In this document: in pieces, positions 13,401 through 25,085 of the stretch
Layout: every line of letters starts with the position of its first letter
Position numbering within the stretch: the stretch's first letter is position 1
From: Eudromia elegans
Taxonomy: Eukaryota > Chordata > Aves > Tinamiformes > Tinamidae
Length of the DNA: 64,000 nt
Direction: 5' to 3'
Assembly: GCA_003342815.1 (NCBI GenBank)
Contig: PTEX01000313.1
Coordinates: 201,841 to 265,840 of the forward strand
Translations under genes and position numbers: made by a program
Notes under the pieces: generated by a model
Databases searched by the model: none
What the model saw: only the letters and a program-made list of their open reading frames with translations
Told to the model about the DNA's origin: nothing

Positions 13401-16230
13401 CAGCTCTTAAACCCTGTTGGTTGAAGACTGGTTCTAGAAGTATTTCTTAAAAATGCCATGGCACGAGGTAGATTATATGGTACTGGCAGAGGGGAGGCTA
13501 AAATGAGACAAACGGCTGCTGGCAGCCCCAAAAGAGCTCGCCAAGGGCCTTTTGCAGAACTCCCCTCACCAAAGTGGGCAAAAGGGGTCTCAGGGCTTCG
13601 TCCGTTTTCATTCAGTCTGTTTTCTGAGGCCATCATCTTGTCCCTCAGTTGGCCTGTTTTCCTCAAACCTCGTGTAAAAATACATATTCGACGTCATATA
13701 AGCATAGCAATAAGGTCCATTAGAGAGTCTGCTATAGGAAACGGAGAGACCTTTTGCAAGTACGCTTAGATAGTTCTTGCAGGATGTCTCTCGCTCGCTC
13801 GCTCGGTTGGGACTATTTTCTTGGTGCTGTTTCTCCACCAAAGCTTCCTCCAGCTGCCTGCGGAACAGTGTAAATACCACAACCAGCAATTTGCTTCAAA
13901 CGTTTTCTCTGCATGTGAATGGAGCACCGAATAAGGCATCCGAGCTGACAAGCAAACCTGATGATGGCTCCAGGAAAACACTTTTGGTCTTGTTTTCAAA
14001 GCAATTTCTGCAGTTTTTCCTCCACTTCTTTATTGTACAATTTAGCTGAATAGACGATGCCTGCAGCACGCAGCGGGATCCTTATGTCTGTGGCTGTTTT
14101 ATGCAATTTTTCCTCTTTGCGGCATCCTAGGGTGGCTTGCCTGAGGTGGGTACTCTCCCCCCACCCAGTAAAGTGGCATTAATAATGGCATAAAACTAGG
14201 AAATTCTGCAAAAAGGGAGAAGGTGGGAGAAAAACAAAGCATGCTTGCATTTGTCTCTGCTGTTTCTAACACGTATTGGCCATCTTCTGTTGTCTCCAGA
14301 TTTCTGCAGGACACTTAGAGCATCAGAAATAGCGGTTCATGTGCCCCCACCTGCAAGGAGATCACTTAGTGATTCTCCCTGAAACTGCAGATTATTTAGA
14401 AGTATTTGTAGTAGATTCCTCTTGGTCTAGGATGCTTTGCCAGTGCTGTTCTTTGCCGTACAAATGATGGGAATACAACTAATTTAGAAACTCTTCTAAC
14501 TATTAGAAAAATAGACGTTAAGTTGTCGAGTCAGGATAATGTGATTTTTTTTTTATTGTAGCCAAATAAAAGTTATGGAGAAGGAAGAACCGCTGTCTTT
14601 GGGTTCAGTTTCAATGGGCATACAGCAGTTTTGATTCCCCAAGTGTCACCGCGGAGTGTGAGCAATATGAGCAGGAAAGGGAAGCGAAATCAGATCCGGC
14701 CCGTGGAAATGTGAGTTAGCAGGAAAGTCACATTCCTTAATTGAGGGATGACTGGCCCAGGTATTTTAGCAGCTGCAGGAGAAAAAAAAATTAATAAAGA
14801 AAGTGATTTTTGGGGTACAACGGGTTCTGAATACTTATTATCTTGCGGTCTTAGCAAGTAGAGCATCTGAAGACTTGAGAATACTTTCAGTTAGAAATCC
14901 CTCTTGGCTATAATAGTGCCTTGAGAAGAAGACAGGCGGCAAATCCTTTCCCATTTCAATTTCCACAGCGAGTAACTGGGCAAGGATGATCCTTTGGGCT
15001 ACTGGCGGTGATAACATATATTAATAGCAGGCTAATTTTCTATATATTCTACATGTCTTGGGTTTCACATGCTGCTCACATGACGTTCCTCATGTATCCG
15101 TGCATTAGCACAGATGATTGGACCCGCATGATCTTCCAGTTTGCTGTCCATTTTTGAGAGCTGCAAGATGTAGGTAACGGTGATGGTGAAAGGCTGGTGA
15201 AATACAAGCAGGAGCTGCAAGGAGATCTAGATACGACTGTTGTTAATGACCACTGTGATAATGAGCAGGTGGCCAACAGTTTTTTGTATCCCAAGAAATG
15301 GGTGGCTGGTCGAGAGGCCGCTGGCTCTTTTGCCTTCCCAAACAACTCAGATTTGGGCCTTTCTCAGCCCAATTTTCACCTGAGGGCAGTGCAGGTGTAT
15401 GGGGAGCGCTGAGCCTGGCAAAGCGCGGTGAGCCCAGCGCTTGGCTGCTCTGCAGACCTCTCTTTAGGTCTGCAGAATGAGAGGAAGAAATTGGGCAGGA
15501 TAGGTGGAATTTTAGTTATTTATTTATTTTTGTCCTTCCGCTGCTACCATGAACGTGTGTTTAGAAAAAAATAAAAAACAAGGAAATTAACTAGAGCAAA
15601 ACACGTAAGCTGATCTGTAATCTGCCAAGATGTACACTTAGGCACCATCCCTGGTTAGAATAACAATAAATTAAGCAACTGGATGCTGTATTGTCAGTGC
15701 GGCTTTGAAAACCTCCGGCTGACAGTCTAACTGTGGATTGGGACTGGAGCAGCGCCGTTTCCTCGGCAGCTTTCCGAGCCTCACGAATCCCTCCCAGGCC
15801 TCTCCATGAACGCAGAGATTAACGTTCTCCCGTTCGCATTGCTCACACCTGCAACGCTTTTGCGAGGAACAGCGCACGGGGTGAGTGACTTCTGGGACCC
15901 CATCTGCAAAGCGTGGCGGTGTGGAAGCCCCTGGGAGCCCCCGGCGTGCCTGTTTGGACGTGCACGGAGCTATTTGTCACTGCACGGGGGACATTTGGGC
16001 TGGCCTGAAAGCCTTCTCCCCGGGCTGGCACTGCCTGCTTGCACATAGGGTTGTTTTCCGTGGTGCCTGGGGGGCTGGCGTGGGTGCAGCCATGGGCAGA
16101 GCCTCTCCAGCCCAGCGGGTGCCTTGAGCACCGTGTGGGTGCTCCGAGTCCAGCATTATTCCAGGAGTAAATGCTGTAGGGAATGGCACACGGAAACCAG
16201 ACCTCGAGTCAGCTCTTTACCTTGCGGAGC

Positions 16231-16264
16231 ATATCCGTATCCATATCCATATCCATATCCATAG
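16231..16264. repeat. (atatcc)n hexamer microsatellite
   Basis: Five and a half tandem copies of atatcc can be seen, one with an A-to-G change (atatccgtatcc). It is a short, simple, probably polymorphic repeat. Confidence 0.95.
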
Positions 16265-18127
16265 AATGCGTTCCAAGGAGCTGCTTTCGTCTGAGCACCA
16301 ATTCATCTCCGAGCATAGATTTTTGTGCTGAGAATTTGCCTAACTTTCTGAACCTTCACGCATCTGGATTTGCTGATCACACAGGCACTTTACAATACTT
16401 GTCTGAATTGCCCTCTATAATCAGAGGGCACTAAGCAAGCAAGACGGGTCTGCCCCTTTGCCTCAAAGGCAGGCGCTGCTATTTCATTTCCCCTCTTCAA
16501 AGTTATGCAGTGTTCTAATGGACATAAAACAGAGGGGTTTTATCTTAAGCAGCACATCTAAATCAAGAATAAATGATCAAAAGGATTGATGTGGCCTAAA
16601 AAAAGTAACTTTAATACCAGTGATTGAAGTGCAGGGGCAAAGAGCATGGGACTGTTCAGGAGGACAAAAAAGCTGTTCCGAATGAGGTCTTGATTGTCTT
16701 TTAAACTCATTTATTTCTCTCCTCGATTCGGTGAGGAAAGCCTGGCCACAGGACCCCCGGAGACCACCTCTTCCAAGGGAGCTCTGCTTTTATGTTCTGC
16801 CCAAGCTTGGGAGCCAAGTATTCTCTTTCTGTCCCCATCCCTTCAGCTGTGTGGGCAGTTCTGTTAATAACACAGTAATAGAGGAGCATTTGGAGGCTGT
16901 GCAAGAATAAGGTGTGGGTAGGGAGGGAAAGATGAGTGCTGCTCGCCTTAGCTTCTTCCTAACACCTTCTGTTCAGCGCCTGTGGCCAATCCTGATCATC
17001 TCCGGAGATCTGACAGTTTTCCACTTAATCCATGAAAATGGAGTAGTATGAGAGGAATGCACAGTCTCCCCTGAAGATAATGAATTATTGGCCTGCTCTG
17101 AAACTTAAGGGTATTAAACGTCCTTGCAAGCTGTTTTGCAAGGCCCACGTTGCACCTGTAGCTCCTGTCCTGCCTTGTCGTAAGGCTGGCAGCCCTCACT
17201 ACCAGCAACGAGTGCTGTTTATAGACACAAGAAAGTGACAGTGCTGATTTGCCTCTAAATAGAGAAGGAGAACCCACTATATGCGGCAGTATATAATACC
17301 TACAGTCATGTTGAAAACAAAGTCACTTTTCACTTTTGGAATAGAATTGACTGCTGTGACCAGAATAAGGAACTTCCACAAGCTGCAAAAAGGAGAAATG
17401 AATCGCAATAGAAGCAGTTTCTTTTAAAATAAAGATATCTTTTTGAGTCAGTCTCTTCATAGTCCCTTCTCCCTTTAGCAATTTAATCAGCAGGCCAATT
17501 TCAGCCACATTTAAAGCAGGACAAGTGTCAAAGACAAGAAGCTTCTAGGAGTGTCACAGAAGTGAAAAATGAGAGTCACGGAAATGAGAGAATCCTTGTG
17601 GTGTGATCTTAAAGTTTATTAGATTGAAAAAAATCTGCAGGGCCAAGGAGGTTTGAATGTCTGCCACGCGTCTGTGGAAAAGCTTGGAGAATGGGGAATG
17701 CCTCGGGACAACACAGAGCCTCATTTGGAACAACACACGAAGCCTCATTCGGAAAAGCGGCAGCCCCTGTGAGCTACGTGGGGCGGTCGAGGTCACTCCT
17801 GATCTCGGTGGACCTTCTGCTCGTCATTAAGGATTAATTCCCGTTTTGTGAGCAGAGATTGGTCGAAATTGAGCCCCTTGCTGTTTGTCCGTGATTGGCA
17901 GGGAGAAACCCCAACTCTTCTTGGACTAGCTGCAAACAAGCAGAAGCCGTGTCCTTTTCTCCTGCTCCTGCCTGTAATTATCATAAATTAAAGAGTAGGT
18001 GACTTTCTGACAGCAATTGAAAAAGAAGTCTGACTCTTGAGAAATGGAGGGTCTAACATTGTCCTATTTCTTTTCTCTAAGCAGAAAACTGTCTGTACGA
18101 GATCAAGGAAAGGGCTCTCTGTGTCCT

Positions 18128-18185
18128 GCAGAGCCTGTATCATTATTTTGTTCAGATTCCTCATCTGCTAAAAATGAAAGAAAAA
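18128..18185 (-). mobile_element. possible MIR SINE fragment (reverse orientation)
   Basis: The stretch ttcagattcctcatctgcta followed by aaaatga resembles the MIR reverse-strand core cctcagtttcctcatctgtaaaatg. The match is short, and the flanks align poorly. Only an alignment to MIR consensus sequences could confirm it. Confidence 0.3.
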
Positions 18186-18267
18186 TGATTGAGTGCCCCA
18201 AGGAGGGGAGAGTTCATAGAATTCGGTAGCACTTCAAAATCCCCGTAGTGAAGTTAGAATTAAAACT

Positions 18268-18372
18268 GTGGTCGCTGGAAAGCAGCTCTATGGAGAAGGA
18301 CCTGGGAGTCCCTCTGCAGAGACCATGAGCCACCAACGTACCCTGTGGCCAGTTCCTTGCATCCTGCTCTTT
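18268..18372 (+). mobile_element. CR1 LINE fragment, truncated and decayed
   Basis: The segments gaaagcagctctatggagaa, ggacctgggagtcc, accatgagccaccaa and ccctgtggcca occur in the order found in the distal part of CR1 elements (gcagctctgcagagaaggacctgg ... accatgagccagca ... gtggccaagaaggccaa). Compared with the CR1 pattern there is a small deletion after the gtcc and a shorter spacing before catcctg. CR1 is the dominant LINE of birds and other sauropsids, so this supports the host assignment. No reverse-transcriptase coding sequence is intact. Boundaries are approximate. Confidence 0.8.
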
Positions 18373-18742
18373 GCCTCGGAGCAGCAGGGAATTGTTGATT
18401 CCCAGTTCTGCCTTGCAACAGTTAAAAGGGAGGCCGCCCCGGCGGCTCGGTCGTGTTGCAGGCGCAGTTCCTATGAAATGAGACCTGTGATCAAAGGCTC
18501 TTTATGTAGGCGATGGCAGAGCCTTATCACCCACCCACCATCTACACACAAAGCTTGATCATGGAAAGTGTTTAAAATGGGGCTGTTCTCCCAACAAGGA
18601 CAGGAAGGCTGCCCTAAATCAGAGCGTCTCTCTCCTAATAACAGCAACACCACCAATGTTCCTGTCTGGTTTTTGTTTGGGATGCGCAAGTCTTATAATT
18701 AGTCTTCCTCCACCTAAATTGCCTTTCATCTGGGGATCATCT

Positions 18743-18935
18743 TAGCGCTTCACAAGCACCTAATAACCAAGCCCTGCTCTCTCCATCACACACATGGTTA
18801 CTGCTGTTATCTTTATTTGACTTTTGCACACTCTGAAATACTATGGGGCTGCGTAACCTACCCGGGGTTACCCCATGAGGTGGTATTGGAGTGGGAACGG
18901 AGCCGTCCTGTTTCTTAGGCCTGTGCTGGTCTGCA
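18743..18935 (+). mobile_element. ancient MIR-type SINE
   Basis: Landmarks of the MIR consensus appear in order over about 190 bp: tagcgcttcacaagca (for agcgctttacatgta), ttatctttattt (for the ttatccccatttt region), gcgtaacctacccggggtta (for agtaacttgcccaaggtca), a gagtgggaacggagcc stretch, and ggcctgtgct near the end. Divergence is high, as expected for an element that was active before the amniote radiation. The call is by eye, and edges are approximate. Confidence 0.6.
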
Positions 18936-20799
18936 CAGACAGACATATTCCGTGTGTTGCTAAGTAATCATGCAAAGCTACTTGTCCTGTCAGCTGGGTG
19001 AATGTTTTAGGCGTGTTACTTGCAGGAACTAACCTGGCCCTTTGGTAGCTGTGCGTTGTGTGTGATAGATTCCTGCTACCGAGCGACCAGGACCTGGAGT
19101 GAAATAGTGGGGTCTGCTCAGGGTATCATGCGAACACGTGTGAGTGGTGCAGAGTGCAGGTAGGGGAGTGTCACGTTGCTTCGTTTTTGGGAAAAGATGG
19201 ATTTTTTGGTCAATGAGAAGTGCTAAAATAAACAATGATGAAAACTCTAGCTATACACAGGTCAGAAAATAGCCCTGCTTAGGGCCAAGATTCTGAGGAC
19301 TCTGGTACGTGGCTATGGAAGGAAGCAAAAGAGGGTTCCGGGAAACTACTTTGGTGGTTGATGGGTGAGTAAAGAGTTGACAGCCGAAACTGCTGAATTG
19401 CCACGAATGTGGCAGGAAAACAATGGAGAAACTTTGGGTCGTGTCCCCAACAGCCAGAGAGGGAAATGGGAAGTTTTACAGCGGCGGGGTGGTCTCACTT
19501 CGCTAAAATACCCAGCTATTACCCAACTCACGGAAGAATTGATAGACTTGCAAAACCCGCCATAAGGGAGCGAGGCTCATCTCGCTGATGGTGCAAAAAG
19601 CAGTTAATGCTATGGAACTTCCAGCAGGTTCGGGAAGGATCACCCTACAAGGAAGACTGTAGCGCAGTCACCTACTCTTTCCCTAAGGATGTAAAAGACA
19701 GTGCAGCATTAATGAGCCGAGCAGGAATTGGGAACGATGCCTGACCATCTCCTCCGCCTGGATCGTGGGTATTCATCCGCTCCTGTTAACCGGGGATGCT
19801 GGGCCAAGGAAACTCCTTCGGTTAGAGCCCGCTGTGTGCTCAGGGTGCAGAAGCACCAGCATTTGTCAAGTCCTCGCCGTGCTGAGAGCCCCCCGTACGC
19901 TCAGGGCGAAGCAGCGCCGTAGCGCTTGCCCCGGGATAAGCGGTGCGCTCTGTTCAGCTGCGCTAATTGCTGGTCCCTGTTTGCTCATTGGTGAACCCAT
20001 CCCTATAACAGTCGCAGCAGTTAATTGTGGATGTTGTTATCACAAAGATCTTGTGGTCGTGAGTTAAATCAACTAAGTGAATTAAGTCAACTAGCTAAAG
20101 CCCCGTGCTTGTTGCCCCTCTGGATTATTTTATTTTCTCCTGTAACGAGCTAGCAGGACTGCAGTGGGTAGTGAAATATCCTCAAGCCTCAGCTGCAGGA
20201 AGGTGCCTCCCTTGGCTCAGGAGAGGATGGGAAAAGAGCGGGACCTTTGCTTTACATCATGCACAATGAACGTGTGAACGTGCCACGTAGTAGGAGTTCC
20301 ACGGAGATCAGTGCACGCACGGTAGGAGACTTCTTGGAGGTGAACGCAAGAACGGGAAGGACGAAGGGACTCTGCTGCCCTCAGATAAAAACCTGGGCGA
20401 GAAGACTCAAAGTTGAGGTTGTTTGTGTTCTAGGGAGGACAGTGAAAGCAGGGGGCTAGAGGGGAGCAGCCGGCAAGGGTGAACCTGGAGCAGGGTCAGC
20501 CGTGGTTTCTATCCGCATGATGATAGACCCAAACACTGTTTGCTATGTTCACCAGCAGTATCTCCAAGAGGCTTAAAACGTATGTACATAATAGTAGGGC
20601 CCATTCTGGGAGTGCTAAAGGCAGGGTAGTTTTTTTCATCTGCAAGCTAAAACAAGATTTACTCCGTGACATAGTAGAGTTTCTTTTTTTTTTCAGATTT
20701 TGCTTTCGCTCTAAATTGGGGTCCTTGATGCCCAACTTGGCATCCCTGTTTTATCTGTTGTGTATTAGGCGTCATTCCAGCCTTCTCTGCTTTTGCACC

Positions 20800-20945
20800 T
20801 CAAGCGCCTCCCGACCGAGGTCCCAGCGGGAGAACTGTTCCGTGGCCGCCGGCGCCGTGGGGGCCGCGCTGCAAAAGCAGTCGGTGTTTGGGCAGCGGCG
20901 TTGCAGACGCCCTCCTCGGATCCTGATCGGCGTGGTGACGTGTTA
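20800..20945. promoter_or_regulatory. short CpG-rich patch
   Basis: Dense CpG lies around ggccgccggcgccgtggggg and cgccctcctcggatcctgatcggcgtggtga. It is too short to be called a classical island with confidence. No SPNS2 exon motif was found in its open frames. Confidence 0.35.
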
Positions 20946-23900
20946 GCAACCCTGCTCGCCCGCCTAGGCCCGTGGTGGGAGGTGAGCTGGGCTGTCGCTG
21001 AGAGACGGTGGCACTTCAACCCGGCGGGAACTTGCCTGGAATTCACCTGGCCCTCTGTGCTTGGTGCCTTTGACGCCTCGCTGCTGGCTCTGCCGCAGCC
21101 GCTTTGTACGGGGGACCTCTGTGTCAGACTCGGCGCTTTATGAAACGCTCTTGCTAGTGAAGAGGACTGAAAGCTCCTTACTGCTCCACGGGAACGTAGC
21201 AGCCTGCCCAGGGATGTCTTGGGATGCCCCCAAGTAGCTGGGAGGCATCGCTAAGCTCGAGCGAAACGCGGATGAGAAACGAGGCAGTTGTTTGGAAGCA
21301 TGTCTGGTCTGAGTGCCCCCTTCTGTGGTTTTGATAGAAAGCTCCTTAACTGGAGAAATTAGCTGTCATCTGCTGTAAATCATCAGTCACCAATTACCCC
21401 CCCCACGCGCCCATATCTCGGCTGTCTCTTCTGCTCCACAAAAGCGAGTGCAGCCGTAAAGGGGGAGGGAGACTCCTCACTCGCTTGAATCAGTGCCATC
21501 AGAGATCGTAGATTGGCTTTCCTCGACCTTCAGTACCTTCAACTGCCTCAACAGAAAATTAAAAAAAAAAAAAAAAGAGATGGATTTTAAAAATTTCTTT
21601 CCAAAGAACTTTTTATTTGGCATTTTAAATTGAGTTATTTGATGGTGAAATGAGATGCGTTGATAGCACCAGCAAGAGAGCTGCTAATGCAGAGGAGGCC
21701 CCCAGGATCTCAGAGGCTTTCTGGCGGGCTGCCCGCTGCCACCCTGCCTGTAACCCGTGGGTGCAGCTGGGGACACGAGGTGACCATGGGGGTGCGGGTG
21801 GTCCCCGTGAAGGAGGCAGGCCATGGAGCGCCCGCTTGCAGACCGGGCGTGCTCAGGGTTAGGCTGGGAACGACCGTCCTCGCGTTGTATGTGCCACTAG
21901 CTCTCGGGTTCCTACTGTTCCAATATGAGCACATCCTTGGGCTGGTTCCAGATCAGCCCAGTAAAATTCAACGTTCATCGGCTCGCTAGTTAAGTGATAG
22001 AAGGTATTTACTAGGATAGAGTAATACGTCTGAGATATATTTGGTTAAAATATAAGTAAGAAAATGTAAAAGCAAATAATGAAACTGATTCTGAGAAAGA
22101 GAGCCTAGTCATTACGTCTTGTCTCCAGAAGGACTTGTGAGTGACTGTTTCCTTCATTGATTTTGTCCAGACAGAAGACTCCGAGATTAGACCTGTGAAA
22201 TCCATAGCTGCATCCATCCAAAGCCAGCAAAGACCTCTAAAATCCATCCAGAAAAAAAAGCTCTGGTAGATGTTTGCGTTCGTTTCCTTGTTGTTTGTGT
22301 CAGCTCCCTGATACGCTGTCGCTCCAGCACCCGAGACCAAGTTTTCCAATGAGGAAAACAAGGGAGTGGTGAGTCACTGCCTGAGTTCATACGCAGTGGA
22401 TTTGCTCTGTCATTATCTCTGTGTTTTTGTTTCTTTAAGTTCATCCACAAAGTCTCCCAGATATGCTCCACGTCCTGGATTAGCCAGCGGTGCTCACCCG
22501 CTGCAAGGATCAGAAAGGCCAACTCAAATGCAATGTCTCTATTTCCCAAGACTGCTGTTTGATCTGGAAATGGGTTAAGGATTTGAAATGTCATCCCCAA
22601 CCTTGGTAAAGATTCTGTTTCTTTCTCGGTGCTTCACTGTTTTTTTAGTTAAAAACCTAGAAGGAAGGTCCGAGATGTATCCTGAGGAAGAGATGTTGGG
22701 TATGGGAGGAAGATCGGGCCAACTCTTTCTGCAAGTGGCCAAGGACTCTGGTCCTTTCAGCTGGCTGACATGAACCTGAGCTGGGACCCCAGTTTCTGCA
22801 GGCTGTGTGAAGTTGCACTGAGTTCTGATGTTTGGCATTCCTGTAAAGGAAAGGCTCAAAGGAACACGCTTGTCTTTAAATCCAGACCTAGGTGCCCATT
22901 CATTTTCGCCTGCCTTTGTAGCCGCATCAGCTCATCCATCTCTAACTGAAGTGTGCCTTTGGCTGTGGGAATTGCGAGGCTGGTTAAGATGGGCTAAGGC
23001 AGGAGTCTCAAAGGGACGGGAGGAGGTAGGGCTGAAATGAAGGATCTCGTTGTAGGGAGCTGCCTGGCAGGGGTGGGAAGGACGATGAGGTGACGCTGCG
23101 TCGGGCTCGGGGTTGACCCCCTTACCTTGCAGTTTTACTGCTGGCAGCCGCTCGTGTGCTGGCTCACGAGCAGAAATCCTTCCATGTTTGGGAATTTATT
23201 GGAGCTCTTAGGGCTTGTGTTGGCCGCATAGCCACATTCTCCATTTGATGAGGGTTTCCTTCCCAGCCGTACTCCTGGGAACCGGCGCACACTGTAATTA
23301 GGGAGATAAGCGACTTGATTAGGGAGTGGTTTTGCCGCTCAGACGCCCAGCGCTCGCCAGCCTGGGCTGCATCCAAACTCTTGTTTGTTTTGATTTTTTT
23401 TTTTTCTTTCTTCTTTAATCTAAGCAGGATGAACTGTCCCGGACGGCCTTCCCCAGACACCCTGACCTGGTGCTAATGACGATTTGTGCAAATCAATTCT
23501 AAAACTGATGAACTTTCTTTTATCCCCTCCCACTCTCGCAGGCAATTCTATGCTGAGCATTTGCATGCAGCAGTGTCAGGCGAGCCGTCGTTTATTACTA
23601 CCTTGTCCTTGCTGAACAGAGGGAGAGAAGCATCTTCCTTGTTTTTTCCCTATGTTTTCTTGTCCCAGCCCTTGGCTAATTGTGTCCCTGCCTTTTTCTC
23701 CCGCCTTTCTTTTCCCTCCAAAGCTTAGTTCCATGTGGCACCCCACGCAGGTGGGCCGGTCGCCTTTGGGAATGAATGAAGAGCCCACTAACTCCCTGCT
23801 GACATTGCAGTAAGATGAAGACATTGAATGGAAGAAGTGGGAACGATGGGTGCTGCAGGCCTCTGGAGATACCCCTTGCTTTTCTGTTCAGAATGGGAAC

Positions 23901-24899
23901 GTCCCTGCAAAGCAGGCAGAGCCTTTCATTTCGCTTGTTCACTTTTTTTCCCCCAAATGATAATAATATATACAGCACTTATCATATGGAAAGGGCTGTG
24001 GAAGGGAAACAGCAAATCCTACTCAGTGTGGGGACAAGAGGAGTTTGTCCGTGTGGTTTTGAGCTTGGCTTCAACCAGACGCGTCCGAAATGGGGCTTCG
24101 TGCAGGCCCCTCTCGCTGCGCGCAGCCTGAGGGAGCCCTGTCCCCTCTAGGAGCAATCGATGCCCGTGCAGCCTCTGAGCTCCCTCTGGGGCTGCAGTAG
24201 CAGTTGGTGAAGTGGCTTTTGTATGGCCCACAAAGGAGCGCCATGCTGGGCTCAGCCTGCTCCTGGGGCTGCCCTGCAGGGCTCCATTGGTGCCTGCACA
24301 GGGTGCCCGGTGCTGCGCGGGCAGCCCCGTCTCGTGCTGCCCCTGTGCGTGTTGGCAGCGAGTAGGGCTCCCGAGTGCTTCTTTTCCATGTTTTCTGGGT
24401 CAGGAGTGTCTCGCAGGCCGTTGTGAGCAGATCCTTGGAAATCCTTGTTTTGATTTATCTTGTTGCTACATCCTTAATCTTGCGACGCTGTTTCAAAACC
24501 CAGGCAGGCTGTTTCATTGATGCACGTTGTCACGTCATGCAACTGTGGAAATCAGTTTCGCAGAAGGAAAGTCTGTGTGCTTAAAGGAAGCTCTGCCAGC
24601 CTTTTCAAGCAAGATATCAGCATTCATTTAGCAGTATTAAAGTCACAATATTAAAGAGCAGCGTTGCTGTTTCTTGCGTGTAAGACAGGGAATGTTTACA
24701 TAGCCATCAAAGGGAGGTTTGGAGTTGTGGCAGGGGGAATTTATCTTGAGGTAGAAGTAGCATCAGGGCTACCACCTGGCTTTGCAGCCGCTGAGCATTT
24801 AATTAGGGTCCAAACCGTGAAGCTGCGTTTAATAGCTAGTGGGTGTGTGAGCCGCAGCCAGCCCGTTTGAAGCTTAGGGATCAGTGTGTGAGCTCCAGT

Positions 24900-25085
24900 C
24901 ACGCCTTGGGGTTGCGGGGTGTGATCACAGGGACCGGGGCGTCCCCGTCCCTGCGCGGCGGCCGTGCCGCGTCGGGGCAGGCAGGCGGGTGCAGCACCCC
25001 TGCGCGGGCAGGGCGCGAAGCAGCCCGAGCGGGGCCGCGGGCGCGGGCGAGGCGCGCGCCGAGAAGGGGCCCTTGCGCGTTCAGC
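24900..25085. promoter_or_regulatory. very dense CpG cluster, candidate CpG island
   Basis: About 30 CpG dinucleotides were counted by hand in 24901-25080, at very high GC content. This is the densest CpG stretch of the window. Several chance open frames cross it on both strands. It lies about 4.1 kb upstream of the 29158 exon. It could be an alternative promoter or an intronic regulatory element; no transcript evidence is visible in the sequence. Confidence 0.5.

Larger units (their letters stand above)
10421..18250 (+). other. non-coding sequence, probably SPNS2 intron 1
   Basis: No gene was recognised. It contains a run of 15 A at 11405-11419, a short cgctcgctcgct run near 13790-13803, and the hexamer repeat and possible old SINE piece listed separately. 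GC-rich overlapping open frames at 10546-11263 on both strands resemble nothing known to me. Confidence 0.6.
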
